From Pseudomonas hefeiensis (GTDB lineage: Bacteria; Pseudomonadota; Gammaproteobacteria; Pseudomonadales; Pseudomonadaceae), in contig NZ_CP117449.1 in NCBI RefSeq assembly GCF_030687835.1, positions 5,084,001 through 5,148,000 of the forward strand: a stretch of DNA of 64,000 nt. Direction: 5' to 3'. This document shows positions 25,402 to 45,523 of the stretch, in pieces. Under the pieces are notes generated by a model, which had not been told where the DNA came from, did no database searches, and saw only the letters and a list, made by a program, of their open reading frames with translations. The stretch's first letter is position 1. Every line of letters begins with the position of its first letter. A program made the translations under genes and the position numbers.

Positions 25402-25871
25402 GGGCGCAGCAACAAGGCAACGCTATGAACGGCAATGCCTTCTTCGCGACCAACGAAACCAAGTTTCTCGGTGGTGGTGGCTTTCACGTTGACCTGGTCC
25501 AGCTCAACTTGCAGGTCCTCGGCAATCAACCGACGCATCGCTTCGATGTGCGATGCCATTTTCGGTGTCTGGGCGACGATGGTGTTATCGACATTGCCGA
25601 CTTTCCAGCCCTTGGCGTGGATCAGCGAGACCACATGGCGCAGCAGCACCCGGCTGTCGGCACCCTTGAATTGCGGGTCGGTGTCGGGGAAATGTTTGCC
25701 AATATCACCCAGCGCGGCCGCGCCAAGCAAGGCGTCGCTCAAGGCGTGCAGCAGGACGTCACCGTCAGAATGCGCGAGTAGCCCGAAGCTGTGTGCAATA
25801 CGCACGCCGCCCAGAGTAATGAAGTCGCCTTCAGCGAAACGGTGAACATCGTAGCCGTGGCCAATACGCAT
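25398..25871 (-). CDS. ispF: 2-C-methyl-D-erythritol 2,4-cyclodiphosphate synthase
   Basis: A 157-residue enzyme starting [20 protein letters not shown], where DVH provides metal ligands, with a second ligand in [20 protein letters not shown]. It closes the ring in the MEP isoprenoid pathway after IspD and IspE. The ATG is directly preceded by a U-run of a terminator-like hairpin (25872-25898), which is unusual and leaves GGGGCG in the stem as the only Shine-Dalgarno candidate. Confidence 0.96.
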   Translation of the reverse strand: MRIGHGYDVHRFAEGDFITLGGVRIAHSFGLLAHSDGDVLLHALSDALLGAAALGDIGKHFPDTDPQFKGADSRVLLRHVVSLIHAKGWKVGNVDNTIVAQTPKMASHIEAMRRLIAEDLQVELDQVNVKATTTEKLGFVGREEGIAVHSVALLLRP

Positions 25872-25898
25872 AAAAAAACGCCCCGATTTTTGTCAGGG
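25872..25898 (-). terminator. Terminator-like hairpin abutting the ispF start
   Basis: On the minus strand ACGCCCTGA, loop CAAAAA, TCGGGGCGT and then T residues lead directly into the ispF ATG. The stem has nine pairs with one G-U. It should end fghA transcripts but also holds the ispF ribosome binding site. Confidence 0.78.
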
Positions 25899-25964
25899 CG
25901 TGATTCTACCTGCATTCAGCGTGGGGAGCGCCCTCAATTAGCTCCCCCGCCAAGGGGAAACAGA

Positions 25965-26813
25965 CTAAGAGCCCCCTAAAGCGTGGGCATGATGTTGCAA
26001 GTGATCCTCAATGAAGCTGGCGATGAAGAAGTAGCTGTGGTCATAGCCCGGTTGCAGGCGCAACTCCAACGGATGACCGGCAGCCTTGGCCGCTTGCTGC
26101 AGGGCTTCGGGCTTGAGCTGGTTGGTCAGGAAATCATCGCGATCGCCCTGATCCACCAGCAGCAGCAGCTTTTCGTCAGCTTCGGCGATCAATGCACAGG
26201 CATCCCACTCACGCCACTTCGAGCGGTCTTCCCCCAGGTAACGAGAGAACGCCTTCTGTCCCCACGGGCAATCCATCGGATTGTTGATCGGCGAAAATGC
26301 CGACACCGAACGGTAACGCCCTGGATTACGCAAGGCGCAGACCAGCGCCCCGTGGCCACCCATGGAGTGACCACTGATGCCGCGTTTATCCGAGGCCGGG
26401 AAATGCGCTTCGACCAAGGCCGGCAATTCCTGCACCACGTAGTCATGCATCCGATAGTGCCGCGCCCACGGATCCTGCGTGGCGTTCAGATAGAACCCCG
26501 CCCCCTGGCCGAAGTCCCAGGCCCCGTCCGGATCGCCCGGCACGTCGGCGCCGCGCGGACTGGTGTCCGGCGCGACAATAATCAGACCCAATTCGGCGGC
26601 CATGCGCTGGGCACCGGCCTTTTGCATGAAGTTCTCGTCGGTGCAGGTCAATCCAGACAACCAATACACCACAGGCAACTTGCCACCTTGCTCGGCTTGG
26701 GGCGGCAGGTACACGGCAAACACCATGTCACAACCGAGCACTTCGGAACGATGCCGGTAGCGCTTGTGCCAGCCGCCAAAGCTTTTCTGGCAGGAAATGT
26801 TTTCAAGGCTCAT
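25965..26813 (-). CDS. fghA: S-formylglutathione hydrolase
   Basis: A 282-residue esterase-D family protein starting [20 protein letters not shown]. The nucleophile serine is in [20 protein letters not shown]; the acid and histidine are likely in the QGDRDDFL and [10 protein letters not shown] motifs. It splits S-formylglutathione to formate and glutathione, the second step of formaldehyde detoxification. It follows adhC by 8 bp, so the two steps are co-transcribed. Confidence 0.95.
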   Translation of the reverse strand: MSLENISCQKSFGGWHKRYRHRSEVLGCDMVFAVYLPPQAEQGGKLPVVYWLSGLTCTDENFMQKAGAQRMAAELGLIIVAPDTSPRGADVPGDPDGAWDFGQGAGFYLNATQDPWARHYRMHDYVVQELPALVEAHFPASDKRGISGHSMGGHGALVCALRNPGRYRSVSAFSPINNPMDCPWGQKAFSRYLGEDRSKWREWDACALIAEADEKLLLLVDQGDRDDFLTNQLKPEALQQAAKAAGHPLELRLQPGYDHSYFFIASFIEDHLQHHAHALGGS

Positions 26814-26821
26814 GACCGACC

Positions 26822-28938
<2,117 letters not shown>

Positions 28939-28981
28939 GCTAGTTTCTGTCCGGAGCTTATTCGGTGCCTGAATAATCGCC

Positions 28982-29078
28982 TTCGCGAGCAAGCCCGCTC
29001 CCACAATAGATCTATGTTGATCACAAATGTGTGGCCAGATACAGGACCAGTGTGGGAGCGGGCTTGCTCGCGAAAGGC
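28982..29078. repeat. REP pair between the LysR gene and ispD
   Basis: Inverted REP units TCGCGAGCAAGCCCGCTCCC at about 28983 and TGTGGGAGCGGGCTTGCTCG at 29051 lie between two convergent genes. Confidence 0.9.
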
Positions 29079-29110
29079 GCGACGCGGTATTCGCACAGAT
29101 ACTCAATTAA

Positions 29111-29818
29111 TTAGCGGCGATTCGCCCAACGCTGGCGCAACCACTCCAGGTCTTCAGGGCGTGTGACCTTGATGTTGTCGGCCCGCCCTTCAATCAGCCG
29201 TGGTGCTTGCCCCGCCCACTCCATGGCGGACGCCTCATCGGTAATCAGCGCATCCGCCACCACGCTGTCAGCCAGAGCACGATGCAAGGCACCGAGACGA
29301 AACATCTGCGGTGTGTAGGCTTGCCAGATGACGCTGCGGTCAACGGTTTCCACTACCCGGCCGTGTTTGTCGACTCGCTTGAGGGTGTCGCGCGCCGGGA
29401 CAGCCAAAAGGCCGCCGACCGGGTCGTTCGCCAGTTCGCGGAGCAATGTGTCCAGATCATCGCGGGCCAGGTTGGGCCGGGCGGCGTCATGCACCAGCAC
29501 CCAATCGTAATCGTCGGCGCCCTGCTCGTGAAGATGCAGCAAGGCATTGAGCACCGAATCCGAACGCTGTTCACCGCCGTCCACGCGCTGGATGCGTGTA
29601 TCGCTGGCACAGGCCAGGGTCGGCCAATAAGGGTCATCGTGTGCAACACTGACCACCACGCCTTTTACGGTCGGATGATCGAGGAAACAGCCCAGGCTGT
29701 GTTCGAGAATTGTGCGCCCGCCCAGTTGCAGGTATTGCTTGGGACGGTCCGCGGCCATACGGGCTCCAACGCCCGCGGCAGGAATCACGGCCCAGAAGGC
29801 CGGCAAGCGGATACTCAT
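29111..29818 (-). CDS. ispD: 2-C-methyl-D-erythritol 4-phosphate cytidylyltransferase
   Basis: A 235-residue enzyme with the nucleotide-binding IPAAGVGARMAADRPKQYL, the VLVHDAARPN motif and the C-terminal ITDEASAMEW. It joins CTP to methylerythritol phosphate in the MEP pathway. It overlaps ftsB by 4 bp, the standard ftsB-ispD arrangement. ispF, two steps later in the pathway, lies 3 kb away behind the lysR, adhC and fghA genes. Confidence 0.96.
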   Translation of the reverse strand: MSIRLPAFWAVIPAAGVGARMAADRPKQYLQLGGRTILEHSLGCFLDHPTVKGVVVSVAHDDPYWPTLACASDTRIQRVDGGEQRSDSVLNALLHLHEQGADDYDWVLVHDAARPNLARDDLDTLLRELANDPVGGLLAVPARDTLKRVDKHGRVVETVDRSVIWQAYTPQMFRLGALHRALADSVVADALITDEASAMEWAGQAPRLIEGRADNIKVTRPEDLEWLRQRWANRR

Positions 29819-30093
29819 TGGGCCAACTGATAGAGGGTTTCGCCCTCTTTTACCATGCCCAGTTCATGGCGAGCCCGCTCTTCAACGGTCTCCATGCCTT
29901 TTTTCAACTCACTGACTTCGGCGTCCATCACCCGGTTACGCTCCAGCAACGCCTCGTTTTCGGCATGCTGTTCGGCAATCTGCTGAGTCAGGTCCGCCAC
30001 TTGCGCCAGGCTGCCATTACCCACCCAAAGGCGGTACTGCAGGCCAGCCAGCAACAGGAGCAAGACAAGAAACAACCAATTGGGACTGCGCAT
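29815..30093 (-). CDS. ftsB: Cell division protein FtsB
   Basis: A 92-residue protein with one N-terminal membrane segment (WLFLVLLLLLAGLQYRLWVG) and a periplasmic coiled coil (EQHAENEALLERNRVMDAEV), ending in GMVKEGETLYQLAQ. FtsB joins FtsL and FtsQ in the division complex. It follows eno after 170 bp. Confidence 0.93.
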   Translation of the reverse strand: MRSPNWLFLVLLLLLAGLQYRLWVGNGSLAQVADLTQQIAEQHAENEALLERNRVMDAEVSELKKGMETVEERARHELGMVKEGETLYQLAQ

Positions 30094-30150
30094 CGAATCT
30101 CAGGTATCCAGTGAAAAAGACAGCCATGCCACACTTTGAAGCGTCTGATA

Positions 30151-30180
30151 GCACGAAGCCTGGAAAAACCAGGCTTGTGC
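30151..30180. terminator. Inverted repeat after eno (weak terminator)
   Basis: GCACGAAGCCTGG, loop AAAAA, CCAGGCTTGTGC forms a long stem with one bulge between eno and ftsB. It lacks a clear T tract on the minus strand, so it may slow or protect transcripts without ending them fully. Confidence 0.5.
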
Positions 30181-30263
30181 TTGATAAGGCATCAGATTAG
30201 AGGCAAAACCGCCGCTATTGCGACTTTTTCAACACTATCCGGTGTCTTTTTACCATCTACCGC

Positions 30264-31694
<1,431 letters not shown>

Positions 31695-31704
31695 TTACCG
31701 GAGA

Positions 31705-34492
<2,788 letters not shown>

Positions 34493-35794
34493 TCATGGCT
34501 GCCAGATCAGTTGCCAGTTGCCATCAATGCCGCTGTCGAGTCCTGGCAGGTTAGCCACCGCCAGCAATTGCTCGTTGCGATACAGCAGCGGCAATCGACC
34601 GCGCGCAAACGCCGGCACGCCGCTTTCGTTGAGCAAACGTTTGAGGTCGCGGTGGCCACGGCCGGGCAACATCATGACTTCACCTCCCTGACGATAGCGG
34701 ACGCAGAGCGGCCCGTCGGGAATTTTACCGTCGAAGGTCACCTTGCCGTTGTCTGGCAGGTCCAATGCTTGAGCAGTCAGCGTCCATTCTACGGGGGCCG
34801 CGACCGGTCGCAGCCAGTGGTCGGATAACCACCAGACGCGCCCGCCGGCCCGGTGCAGTTCACCACCCGCCAATCGCCAGATCGGCCCTGTATCGTGCGC
34901 CGCATCGCGTAGTGAGTCCCAGCCGAACCAGTGATCGCTGTCGGGTAGTGTGGTCATCGAAACCAGCCAATGACTCAACGCGTTACGCTGACGGGCCGGC
35001 GCCAAGGCTTGCAACGGGGCCAACTCAAGCGACCGCAACCCAAGCCAGTCGAACGCACTGGGCGTGATGGCTCGGTCCAGATCGATTTGCGCCAGCTCAG
35101 CCAGCAAGCCTTGGGCCTCACCCATGTGCGCAGCGCTGCGCGCCAGGGCCACCGCTGCCTGGGGCCACTGCTCGGTCAATACCGGGAAAACTCGCTGACG
35201 CAGGAAATTGCGTGCGTACCGGTGATCGTCGTTGGAAGGGTCTTCGATCCAGCTCAAGCCCTGCTGCGTCGCGTAGGCTTCAAGTTCCGCACGGGACACA
35301 TCAAGTAGTGGCCGCACCAGTTGGCCCCTCCCCAAGGGGCGCTGTCCAGGCATGGCCGACAATCCCCTCACACCCGCTCCACGCAGTAAGCGAAACAACA
35401 GGGTTTCAGCCTGATCGTCGCGGTGCTGGCCGGTGAGCAGCACTTCATTGCTGTGGAGCTCCGCCACGAAAGCACCATAACGCGCCTCCCGGGCGGCGCG
35501 CTCGACGCTGGCGCCGGGCTGGACTTGCACACTCACTACCTCAAGCGGCACCCCAAGGGCCTTGCAGACCGAGCGACAATGCTCCGGCCATGCATCGGCC
35601 ACAGCCTGGAGGCCATGATGGACGTGGATAGCACTGAGCGGTGGCAGGGTTTGGGTTTTTGAGAGCGACGCGAGCAGGTGCAGCAAAACGGTGGAATCGA
35701 GGCCACCGGAGAAGGCGATGCGCCAGGCGGCGGCGTTGCGCCAGGGGGAGAGTTGGGTGAGGAGCCGGGTTGGCAGATCGTTGCTGGTGTTCAT
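34493..35794 (-). CDS. tilS: tRNA(Ile)-lysidine synthetase TilS
   Basis: A 433-residue protein from the ATG at 35794 (MNTSNDLPTRLLTQLSPWRN). The PP-loop is FSGGLDSTVLLHLL; LTGQHRDDQAETLLFRLLRG is the second signature, followed by a TilS C-terminal substrate domain. It places lysidine at C34 of tRNA-Ile so that AUA is read. The start has AAGG upstream. REP units separate it from accA. Confidence 0.94.
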   Translation of the reverse strand: MNTSNDLPTRLLTQLSPWRNAAAWRIAFSGGLDSTVLLHLLASLSKTQTLPPLSAIHVHHGLQAVADAWPEHCRSVCKALGVPLEVVSVQVQPGASVERAAREARYGAFVAELHSNEVLLTGQHRDDQAETLLFRLLRGAGVRGLSAMPGQRPLGRGQLVRPLLDVSRAELEAYATQQGLSWIEDPSNDDHRYARNFLRQRVFPVLTEQWPQAAVALARSAAHMGEAQGLLAELAQIDLDRAITPSAFDWLGLRSLELAPLQALAPARQRNALSHWLVSMTTLPDSDHWFGWDSLRDAAHDTGPIWRLAGGELHRAGGRVWWLSDHWLRPVAAPVEWTLTAQALDLPDNGKVTFDGKIPDGPLCVRYRQGGEVMMLPGRGHRDLKRLLNESGVPAFARGRLPLLYRNEQLLAVANLPGLDSGIDGNWQLIWQP

Positions 35795-35820
35795 GGATTT
35801 CAGCCTTGGCACAAATCAAA

Positions 35821-35911
35821 TGTGGGAGCGGGCTTGCTCGCGAAGGCGGTGAATCATTCAACACATGAGTTGAATGTTAAACCGCTTTCGCGAGCAAGCC
35901 CGCTCCCACAT
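35821..35911. repeat. REP pair between accA and tilS
   Basis: Inverted REP units TGTGGGAGCGGGCTTGCTCG at 35821 and CGCGAGCAAGCCCGCTCCCA ending at about 35910 face each other across a short spacer. Confidence 0.92.
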
Positions 35912-35944
35912 TGGCTCCCCACAAACGCTGGAAGCTTGGTCGGA

Positions 35945-36892
35945 TCAGAGACCGTAGCTCATCAGCCGCTCATAGCGACGGGTCAGCAGCGCGTCGTTGT
36001 CAAAATGCTTGAGCATCGACAGTTGCGAACTCAGCTCGGCGCGAATCAGTGCCGCAGCCGCGGCCGGATCACGATGAGCGCCGCCCACCGGCTCGCTGAT
36101 CACTTTATCCACGATCCCCAGGCCCTTGAGACGCTCAGCGGTGATGCCCATGGCTTCGGCGGCATCCGGCGCCTTCTCGGCGGTTTTCCACAGGATCGAG
36201 GCGCAGCCTTCCGGCGAGATCACCGCGTACGTGGAATATTGCAGCATGTTCAACTGATCGCAGACGCCGATGGCCAGCGCACCGCCGGAACCACCCTCGC
36301 CGATCACCGTAGCGATGATCGGGGTCTTCAGCCGCGCCATCACACGCAGGTTCCAGGCGATCGCTTCGCTCTGGTTGCGCTCTTCGGCGTCGATGCCAGG
36401 GTAAGCGCCCGGCGTGTCGATGAAGGTCAGGATCGGCATCTTGAAGCGCTCGGCCATTTCCATCAGGCGGCAAGCCTTGCGATAGCCTTCCGGACGCGGC
36501 ATGCCGAAGTTGCGGCGCACCTTTTCGCGTACTTCCCGGCCTTTCTGGTGGCCGATGATCATCACTGGCTGGTCGTCCAGACGGGCAACCCCACCGACGA
36601 TCGCGGCGTCGTCGGAGAAATGACGATCGCCGTGCAGTTCATCGAACTCGGTGAAGATGTGATCGATGTAGTCCAGGGTGTATGGACGACGTGGGTGACG
36701 CGCCAGGCGGGCGATCTGCCAACTGGTCAGCTTGCCAAAGATGTCTTCGGTCAGCGTGCGGCTTTTGTCCTGCAGACGAGAGATTTCATCGCCGATATTC
36801 AGCGAATTGTCATTACCGACCAAGCGCAACTCTTCGATCTTGGCTTGCAGGTCGGCGATCGGCTGTTCGAAATCTAGAAAATTCGGGTTCAT
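35945..36892 (-). CDS. accA: Acetyl-CoA carboxylase carboxyltransferase subunit alpha
   Basis: A 315-residue protein from the ATG at 36892 ([20 protein letters not shown]). The oxyanion and CoA-binding glycine motifs are seen in [17 protein letters not shown] and [20 protein letters not shown]. With AccD it moves carboxyl groups from biotin to acetyl-CoA, making malonyl-CoA for fatty acids. It follows dnaE after about 150 bp. Confidence 0.96.
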   Translation of the reverse strand: MNPNFLDFEQPIADLQAKIEELRLVGNDNSLNIGDEISRLQDKSRTLTEDIFGKLTSWQIARLARHPRRPYTLDYIDHIFTEFDELHGDRHFSDDAAIVGGVARLDDQPVMIIGHQKGREVREKVRRNFGMPRPEGYRKACRLMEMAERFKMPILTFIDTPGAYPGIDAEERNQSEAIAWNLRVMARLKTPIIATVIGEGGSGGALAIGVCDQLNMLQYSTYAVISPEGCASILWKTAEKAPDAAEAMGITAERLKGLGIVDKVISEPVGGAHRDPAAAAALIRAELSSQLSMLKHFDNDALLTRRYERLMSYGL

Positions 36893-37043
36893 AGGCGTCC
36901 GTCTTGGGTCGACGTCCAAGAGAGCTTGGGCCGGCCGGTTGTCTATTCGCGCCCTACCTTAAGGGAGAGGCGCGTTCAGGTCGAGATTAAAAATTCGGGT
37001 CGAGATCAGGGCCGCTCCCAGGTTCAGGAGTGGCACCTGGCCG

Positions 37044-40565
<3,522 letters not shown>

Positions 40566-40670
40566 AGTGATCCTGCGTTAAGTCATGAAAACAACAAGGC
40601 CCGGATTGTACCGGGCCTTGGGTAAAACATCAGCCAGGAGTATCCCGCCAGGCAATTGTGCACACTACTT

Positions 40671-40787
40671 TGTGGCGAGGGGATTTATCCCCGCGGGGAC
40701 GCAAAGCGGCCCTTTAGCTGATAGCCCGGTGCTTGAAGGGCCTTGGGGCTGCTTCGCAGCCCAGCGGGGATAAATCCCCTCGCCACA
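40671..40787. repeat. Inverted repeat of the GTGGCGAGGGG type, copy 1
   Basis: TGTGGCGAGGGGATTTATCC at 40671 and its complement ending CGCCACA at 40787 frame an inner pair with GCTGCTTCGCAGC. The same element occurs at 60640, 61714 and 63023. It fills most of the gap between dnaE and rnhB. Confidence 0.9.
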
Positions 40788-40804
40788 CATCCGCACTCGC
40801 CTTT

Positions 40805-41464
40805 TTATGCAACGGGAGTCCGATTATCCAGGATCAATCCCTCACGCGCTTCATAAGCCAGCCGCACCGGCGCGAACGAGCGCCGATGGATGGGCGTCGG
40901 CCCAAGGCGCGCCAGGGCTTCCAGATGAACGGGCGTCGGGTAGCCTTTGTGACCGCCGATGCCGTAACCCGGGTAGATCAATTCGAAGGCGCTCATTTCC
41001 CGGTCACGGCTGACCTTGGCCAGAATCGATGCCGCCGCGATGGCCGGCACCTTGCCGTCGCCCTGGATGACCGCTTCGGCGCGCATCGACAGTTTCGGGC
41101 AACGGTTGCCATCGATCATCGCCAGTTTCGGCGTGATGTGCAGGCCTTCCACGGCGCGCTGCATGGCCAGCATCGTGGCGTGCAGGATATTCAGCTCATC
41201 GATCTCTTCCACTTCGGCCCGGGCTATACACCAGCTCAGGGCTTTCTCACAGATTTCGTCGTAGAGTTTTTCACGACGGGCCTGGGTGAGCTTTTTGGAA
41301 TCGTTGAGGCCCAGGATGGGCCGGTTCGGGTCGAGAATCACCGCGGCCGTCACCACCGCGCCGCACAAAGGGCCACGGCCTACCTCATCAACACCGGCCA
41401 CCAGCTCTTCAACTTCAGCGACCAGATTGAAGTCCAGGCCCATCTGCAGTTTCACGTTACTCAT
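40805..41464 (-). CDS. rnhB: Ribonuclease HII
   Basis: A 219-residue frame that overlaps the lpxB stop (ATGA). The catalytic acids are in [13 protein letters not shown] and the later motif [25 protein letters not shown] and [12 protein letters not shown] follow. It cuts RNA in RNA-DNA hybrids and single ribonucleotides. A second start at [10 protein letters not shown], 7 codons on, is also possible. Confidence 0.95.
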   Translation of the reverse strand: MSNVKLQMGLDFNLVAEVEELVAGVDEVGRGPLCGAVVTAAVILDPNRPILGLNDSKKLTQARREKLYDEICEKALSWCIARAEVEEIDELNILHATMLAMQRAVEGLHITPKLAMIDGNRCPKLSMRAEAVIQGDGKVPAIAAASILAKVSRDREMSAFELIYPGYGIGGHKGYPTPVHLEALARLGPTPIHRRSFAPVRLAYEAREGLILDNRTPVA

Positions 41465-42591
41465 GGTTTGGCGCCAATCAGGGTCAAAACCGCGTCAGCT
41501 GCCTGGTTCGAGGCATCGCGACGCAAGGTACGATGAATTTCGTCAAAGCCCCGGGTCTGCTCCTGGCCGCCATCGATCAAGGGCGACAGCGTATTGGCCA
41601 GGGCATCGGCGGTGGCCTCGTCCTGCAGCAGTTCTGGCACCAGCACGCGCTGGGCTAACAGGTTCGGCAAGGAGATGTAGGGGCTCTTGACCATGCGCTT
41701 GAGGATCCAGAACGTTAGCGGCGCCAGGCGATAGGCGACCACCATCGGGCGTTTGTACAGCAACGCCTCGAGGGTAGCAGTGCCGGACGCAATCAACACG
41801 GCATCACACGCAGCCAGTGCGAGATGGGAGCGGCCGTCGAGCAGCGTGACTGGCAGATCACGGCCGGCCAGCAGTGTTTCAAGCTGAGCCCGGCGTTGCG
41901 GGCTGGCACAGGGCAGGACGAAACGCACGCCGGGACGCATCGCCTGCAGGCGCTCGGCGGCGTCAAAGAACAAGCCCCCCAGGCGACTTACCTCGCCGCC
42001 ACGGCTGCCGGGCATCAAGGCCACCAGCGGACCGTCGGGCAGCCCCAACGCCTGGCGAGCCCCGTCACGGTCGGCCTCCAGCGGAATGGTATCGGCCAGG
42101 GTGTGCCCGACAAACCGTACCGGCACGCCCTTCTCTTCGTAGAATCGGGCTTCGAACGGCAGCAGCGTCAGCATCAGGTCGCAACCTTCGCGGATTTTCA
42201 ACACGCGCTTCTGCCGCCAGGCCCAGACCGAGGGGCTGACGTAGTGCACCGTCTTGATACCGGCCTGGCGCAACTTGAGTTCGATATTGAGGGTGAAATC
42301 CGGCGCATCGATACCAATGAACACATCCGGTTTTTCGTCGATCAGGGTCGCGATCAGCTTCTTGCGGCGAGCCAGCAATTCGCGCAGGCGTCCCAATACT
42401 TCAACCAGCCCCATCACCGACAAGCGCTCCATCGGGAAGTAGGACGTCAGTCCTTCGGCTTGCATCAACGGTCCGCCCACACCGATGAACTCGATCGCGG
42501 GGTGCTGCGCCTTGAGCGCGCGCATCAGACCGGCGCCCAGAATGTCACCGGAAGCCTCTCCTGCCACCAGTGCTATACGCAAATTAGCCAT
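41461..42591 (-). CDS. lpxB: Lipid-A-disaccharide synthase
   Basis: A 376-residue glycosyltransferase (GT19) starting [20 protein letters not shown], with [20 protein letters not shown] and the donor-binding region [20 protein letters not shown]. It joins UDP-diacylglucosamine and lipid X at the inner membrane. It starts 2 bp after lpxA and overlaps rnhB. Confidence 0.96.
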   Translation of the reverse strand: MANLRIALVAGEASGDILGAGLMRALKAQHPAIEFIGVGGPLMQAEGLTSYFPMERLSVMGLVEVLGRLRELLARRKKLIATLIDEKPDVFIGIDAPDFTLNIELKLRQAGIKTVHYVSPSVWAWRQKRVLKIREGCDLMLTLLPFEARFYEEKGVPVRFVGHTLADTIPLEADRDGARQALGLPDGPLVALMPGSRGGEVSRLGGLFFDAAERLQAMRPGVRFVLPCASPQRRAQLETLLAGRDLPVTLLDGRSHLALAACDAVLIASGTATLEALLYKRPMVVAYRLAPLTFWILKRMVKSPYISLPNLLAQRVLVPELLQDEATADALANTLSPLIDGGQEQTRGFDEIHRTLRRDASNQAADAVLTLIGAKP

Positions 42592-42593
42592 GG

Positions 42594-43370
42594 TTAGCGA
42601 GTGATGCCGCGAGTCGAGGACTGGATGGAGTCGCGGAATATCGCGACTTCCGGGAACTGCGCCGAAGCCTCGGCCAGCTCGGCGAGTGCCTGTTCGACGG
42701 TCAGCCCCTGGCGGTACACAACCTTGTAGGCGCGCCGCAACGCCGTGATCGCTTCTTCGCTGAAACCACGACGGCGCATGCCTTCGAAATTCATGCTGCG
42801 GGCTTCAGCCGGGTTACCGAACACGGTGATATAGGCCGGGACGTCCTTGCCGATGGCAGTGCCCATGCCGGAGAAGCTGTGGGCGCCGATATGACAATAC
42901 TGATGGACCAACGTAAACCCGGACAGGATCGCCCAGTCGTCCACGTGCACATGGCCGGCCAACGCGGTGTTGTTGACCAGGATGCAGTGGTTGCCAATGA
43001 CGCTGTCATGACCGATGTGGGCGTAGGCCATGATCAGGTTATGGTCGCCAAGGGTCGTTTCGGAACGATCCTGAACGGTGCCACGGTGAATCGTCACGCC
43101 TTCGCGGATCACGTTGTGATCGCCAATGACCAGACGGGTTTCTTCACCTTTGTACTTGAGATCGGGCGTGTCCTCGCCTACCGAAGAAAACTGGTAGATG
43201 CGATTGTGCCGACCGATCCGGGTCGGCCCTTTGAGTACCACATGGGGACCAATCACCGTACCCTCGCCGATTTCCACACCTGGGCCGATGATCGACCATG
43301 GGCCGACCTCGACATCCGCGGCCAGAACGGCCGCCGGATCGATGATTGCGCGAGGGTCAATCAAACTCAT
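42594..43370 (-). CDS. lpxA: UDP-N-acetylglucosamine acyltransferase
   Basis: A 258-residue left-handed beta-helix protein starting [20 protein letters not shown] with many hexapeptide repeats; the catalytic His lies in [15 protein letters not shown]. It performs the first step of lipid A synthesis. It overlaps fabZ by 4 bp. Confidence 0.96.
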   Translation of the reverse strand: MSLIDPRAIIDPAAVLAADVEVGPWSIIGPGVEIGEGTVIGPHVVLKGPTRIGRHNRIYQFSSVGEDTPDLKYKGEETRLVIGDHNVIREGVTIHRGTVQDRSETTLGDHNLIMAYAHIGHDSVIGNHCILVNNTALAGHVHVDDWAILSGFTLVHQYCHIGAHSFSGMGTAIGKDVPAYITVFGNPAEARSMNFEGMRRRGFSEEAITALRRAYKVVYRQGLTVEQALAELAEASAQFPEVAIFRDSIQSSTRGITR

Positions 43371-43807
43371 AGTTTGCGTTCCGCACAGATGATTTCAGCG
43401 GAGCAGACCGGCTTGCCGTCGACCGAAGCCTGGCATTCGAACTTCCAGATCTGGCGCTTGCAACTGATGAATGTGGCTTCGAGGATCAGTTGATCGCCCG
43501 GGGTGACCGGCTGGCGAAAACGCAGCTTGTCGGAACCGACGAAGTAATAAAGCGTGCCATCGGCAGGCTTCACGTCGAGCATTTTGAAACCAAGGATCCC
43601 GGCAGCCTGAGCCATTGCTTCGATGATCAGCACGCCAGGCATGATTGGATGCGCGGGGAAGTGACCATTGAAGAACGGTTCGTTGATGCTGACATTCTTG
43701 TAGGCGCGAATCCGCTTGCCTTCAACGTCAAGTTCCACCACCCGGTCCACCAGCAGGAACGGGTAACGGTGAGGCAGGTATTCGCGAATCTCGTTGATGT
43801 CCATCAT
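43367..43807 (-). CDS. fabZ: 3-hydroxyacyl-[acyl-carrier-protein] dehydratase FabZ
   Basis: A 146-residue hot-dog enzyme from [20 protein letters not shown], the start used in pseudomonads. The active-site His and Glu are in [20 protein letters not shown]. It removes water in fatty acid elongation and competes with LpxA and LpxD for hydroxyacyl-ACP. A second ATG follows immediately. The Shine-Dalgarno is poor, so translation may depend on the preceding lpxD. Confidence 0.95.
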   Translation of the reverse strand: MMDINEIREYLPHRYPFLLVDRVVELDVEGKRIRAYKNVSINEPFFNGHFPAHPIMPGVLIIEAMAQAAGILGFKMLDVKPADGTLYYFVGSDKLRFRQPVTPGDQLILEATFISCKRQIWKFECQASVDGKPVCSAEIICAERKL

Positions 43808-43915
43808 TTCGGGGGGAAGCCTATGTAAAGATTGGAAGCGCACGATCGACGCGCGCCCCTCTAGCAAATCAAGGAGGCAGTCTAGCGGCTGTGCACACTT
43901 GATATGGAAATGGTA

Positions 43916-44971
43916 TCAGCCATCTGATGAAGCATTACCGTCAGGGGTCACGTCCCCTACACGCTTTTCCAACTGACGCAGACGCCGCGCGATGTCATCG
44001 AGCTGGCGGATTCGGGCCGCGCTCTTGCGCCATTCGGCCGCCGGCTGCATCGCCGTACCGGAAGAATAAGCACCCGGTTCGGTGATCGAATGAGTCACCA
44101 TGGTCATTCCGGTGAGGAATACGTTGTCACAGATATCGATGTGTCCCACCAGCCCCACACCACCGGCGAGCATGCAGTGCTTGCCGATCCGGGTGCTGCC
44201 GGAGATGCCTACGCAGGCGGCCATGGCGGTATGGTCACCGACCTGGACGTTGTGGGCGATCTGGATCTGGTTGTCGAGCTTGACGCCATTGCCAATGACC
44301 GTATCAGCCAGGGCACCACGGTCGATCGCGGTGTTGACGCCGATCTCCACGTCATCGCCGACCGTAACACCGCCGATCTGGGCGATCTTTTGCCAGATCC
44401 CCTTCTCCTTGGCAAAACCGAAACCTTCACCGCCCAACACCGCGCCAGACTGGATCACGACCCGCTTGCCGATTCGCACGTCGTGATACAACGTGACCCG
44501 CGGAGCCAGCCAACCACCTTCACCGATCTCGCAGCGCGCGCCTATGAAGCAATGGGCACCCAACGTAACGCCGGCGCCGATCCGGGCTGCGCTTTCGATG
44601 ACGACAAAAGGACCGATGCTGGCCGAGGGATCAACCACCGCATCCGCCGCGATAACCGCGCTGGGATGAATGCCGGGGGCCGACTTGGGCTTGGGGTCAA
44701 ACAAATGTGAAATCCGCGCATACGCCAGATAAGGATCCGGGACGATCAGCGCATCGCCTGCGAACCCTTCGGCATCGGCAGGCTTGAGCAACAGCGCTGC
44801 GGCCCGGCTGTCAGCCAGGTATTTGCGGTATTGAGGGTTTGCCAGGAAGCTCAACTGAGCTGGGCCAGCCTCTTGTAAAGTGGCTAGCCCAGTGATGACC
44901 TTCTCCGGGTCGCCACGCAGGGTGGCGCCAAGGAACTCGGCCAACTGGCCGAGCTTGATAGTCGCTGTCAT
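43916..44971 (-). CDS. lpxD: UDP-3-O-acylglucosamine N-acyltransferase
   Basis: A 351-residue beta-helix protein with an N-terminal uridine-binding region ([20 protein letters not shown]) and hexapeptide repeats; the catalytic His is in [17 protein letters not shown]. It adds the second acyl chain in lipid A synthesis. It starts 3 bp after the skp gene. Length is standard. Confidence 0.96.
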   Translation of the reverse strand: MTATIKLGQLAEFLGATLRGDPEKVITGLATLQEAGPAQLSFLANPQYRKYLADSRAAALLLKPADAEGFAGDALIVPDPYLAYARISHLFDPKPKSAPGIHPSAVIAADAVVDPSASIGPFVVIESAARIGAGVTLGAHCFIGARCEIGEGGWLAPRVTLYHDVRIGKRVVIQSGAVLGGEGFGFAKEKGIWQKIAQIGGVTVGDDVEIGVNTAIDRGALADTVIGNGVKLDNQIQIAHNVQVGDHTAMAACVGISGSTRIGKHCMLAGGVGLVGHIDICDNVFLTGMTMVTHSITEPGAYSSGTAMQPAAEWRKSAARIRQLDDIARRLRQLEKRVGDVTPDGNASSDG

Positions 44972-44974
44972 GGA

Positions 44975-45478
44975 TTACTTCAGCTGATTCATGCGCTCGA
45001 TAACCTGGCGCGTGATGTCGTACTGAGGTTTGACATCAATCACTGCGCCACGCTCGAACACCAGGTCAAAACCACCTTTCTTGATGACTTCTTCCACCGC
45101 CCTGTCGAGCTTTGGCTTGAGCTGCTTGAGCATCTCGCGGTCGGCAACGGCTTTCGCTTCGTTCAGTTCCTTGGACTGAAACTGGAAGTCACGAGCCTTT
45201 TGCTTGAACTCAAGCTCCAGACGCTCACGCTCGCCCTGAGCCATTTTGTCGCCACCGGAGACCAGACGATCCTGGATACCCTTGGCGCTGCTCTCCAGGC
45301 TCTTGAGCTTGGTCAGTTGCGGGCCGAACTTCTTCTCGGCATCCACGGCGTATTTCTTCGCCGCGTCGGATTCCAGCAGGGCCATCTGATAGTTCAGTAC
45401 GGCGATCTTCATGTCGGCAAAAGCCGGACCTGCGACCATCAAGGTCGCCAGGAGAACCAATTGAGTCAACTTACGCAC
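44975..45478 (-). CDS. skp: Periplasmic chaperone Skp (OmpH)
   Basis: A 167-residue protein with a signal peptide (MRKLTQLVLLATLMVAGPAFA) and a long helical coiled-coil body (ERERLELEFKQKARDFQFQS). It holds unfolded outer membrane proteins on their way to BamA, the gene just upstream. The pI and helical pattern fit Skp. Confidence 0.92.
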   Translation of the reverse strand: MRKLTQLVLLATLMVAGPAFADMKIAVLNYQMALLESDAAKKYAVDAEKKFGPQLTKLKSLESSAKGIQDRLVSGGDKMAQGERERLELEFKQKARDFQFQSKELNEAKAVADREMLKQLKPKLDRAVEEVIKKGGFDLVFERGAVIDVKPQYDITRQVIERMNQLK

Positions 45479-45523
45479 GATGTACTCCTACAAAATCCAT
45501 TGTCGTTATCTTGGGTCAAACGC

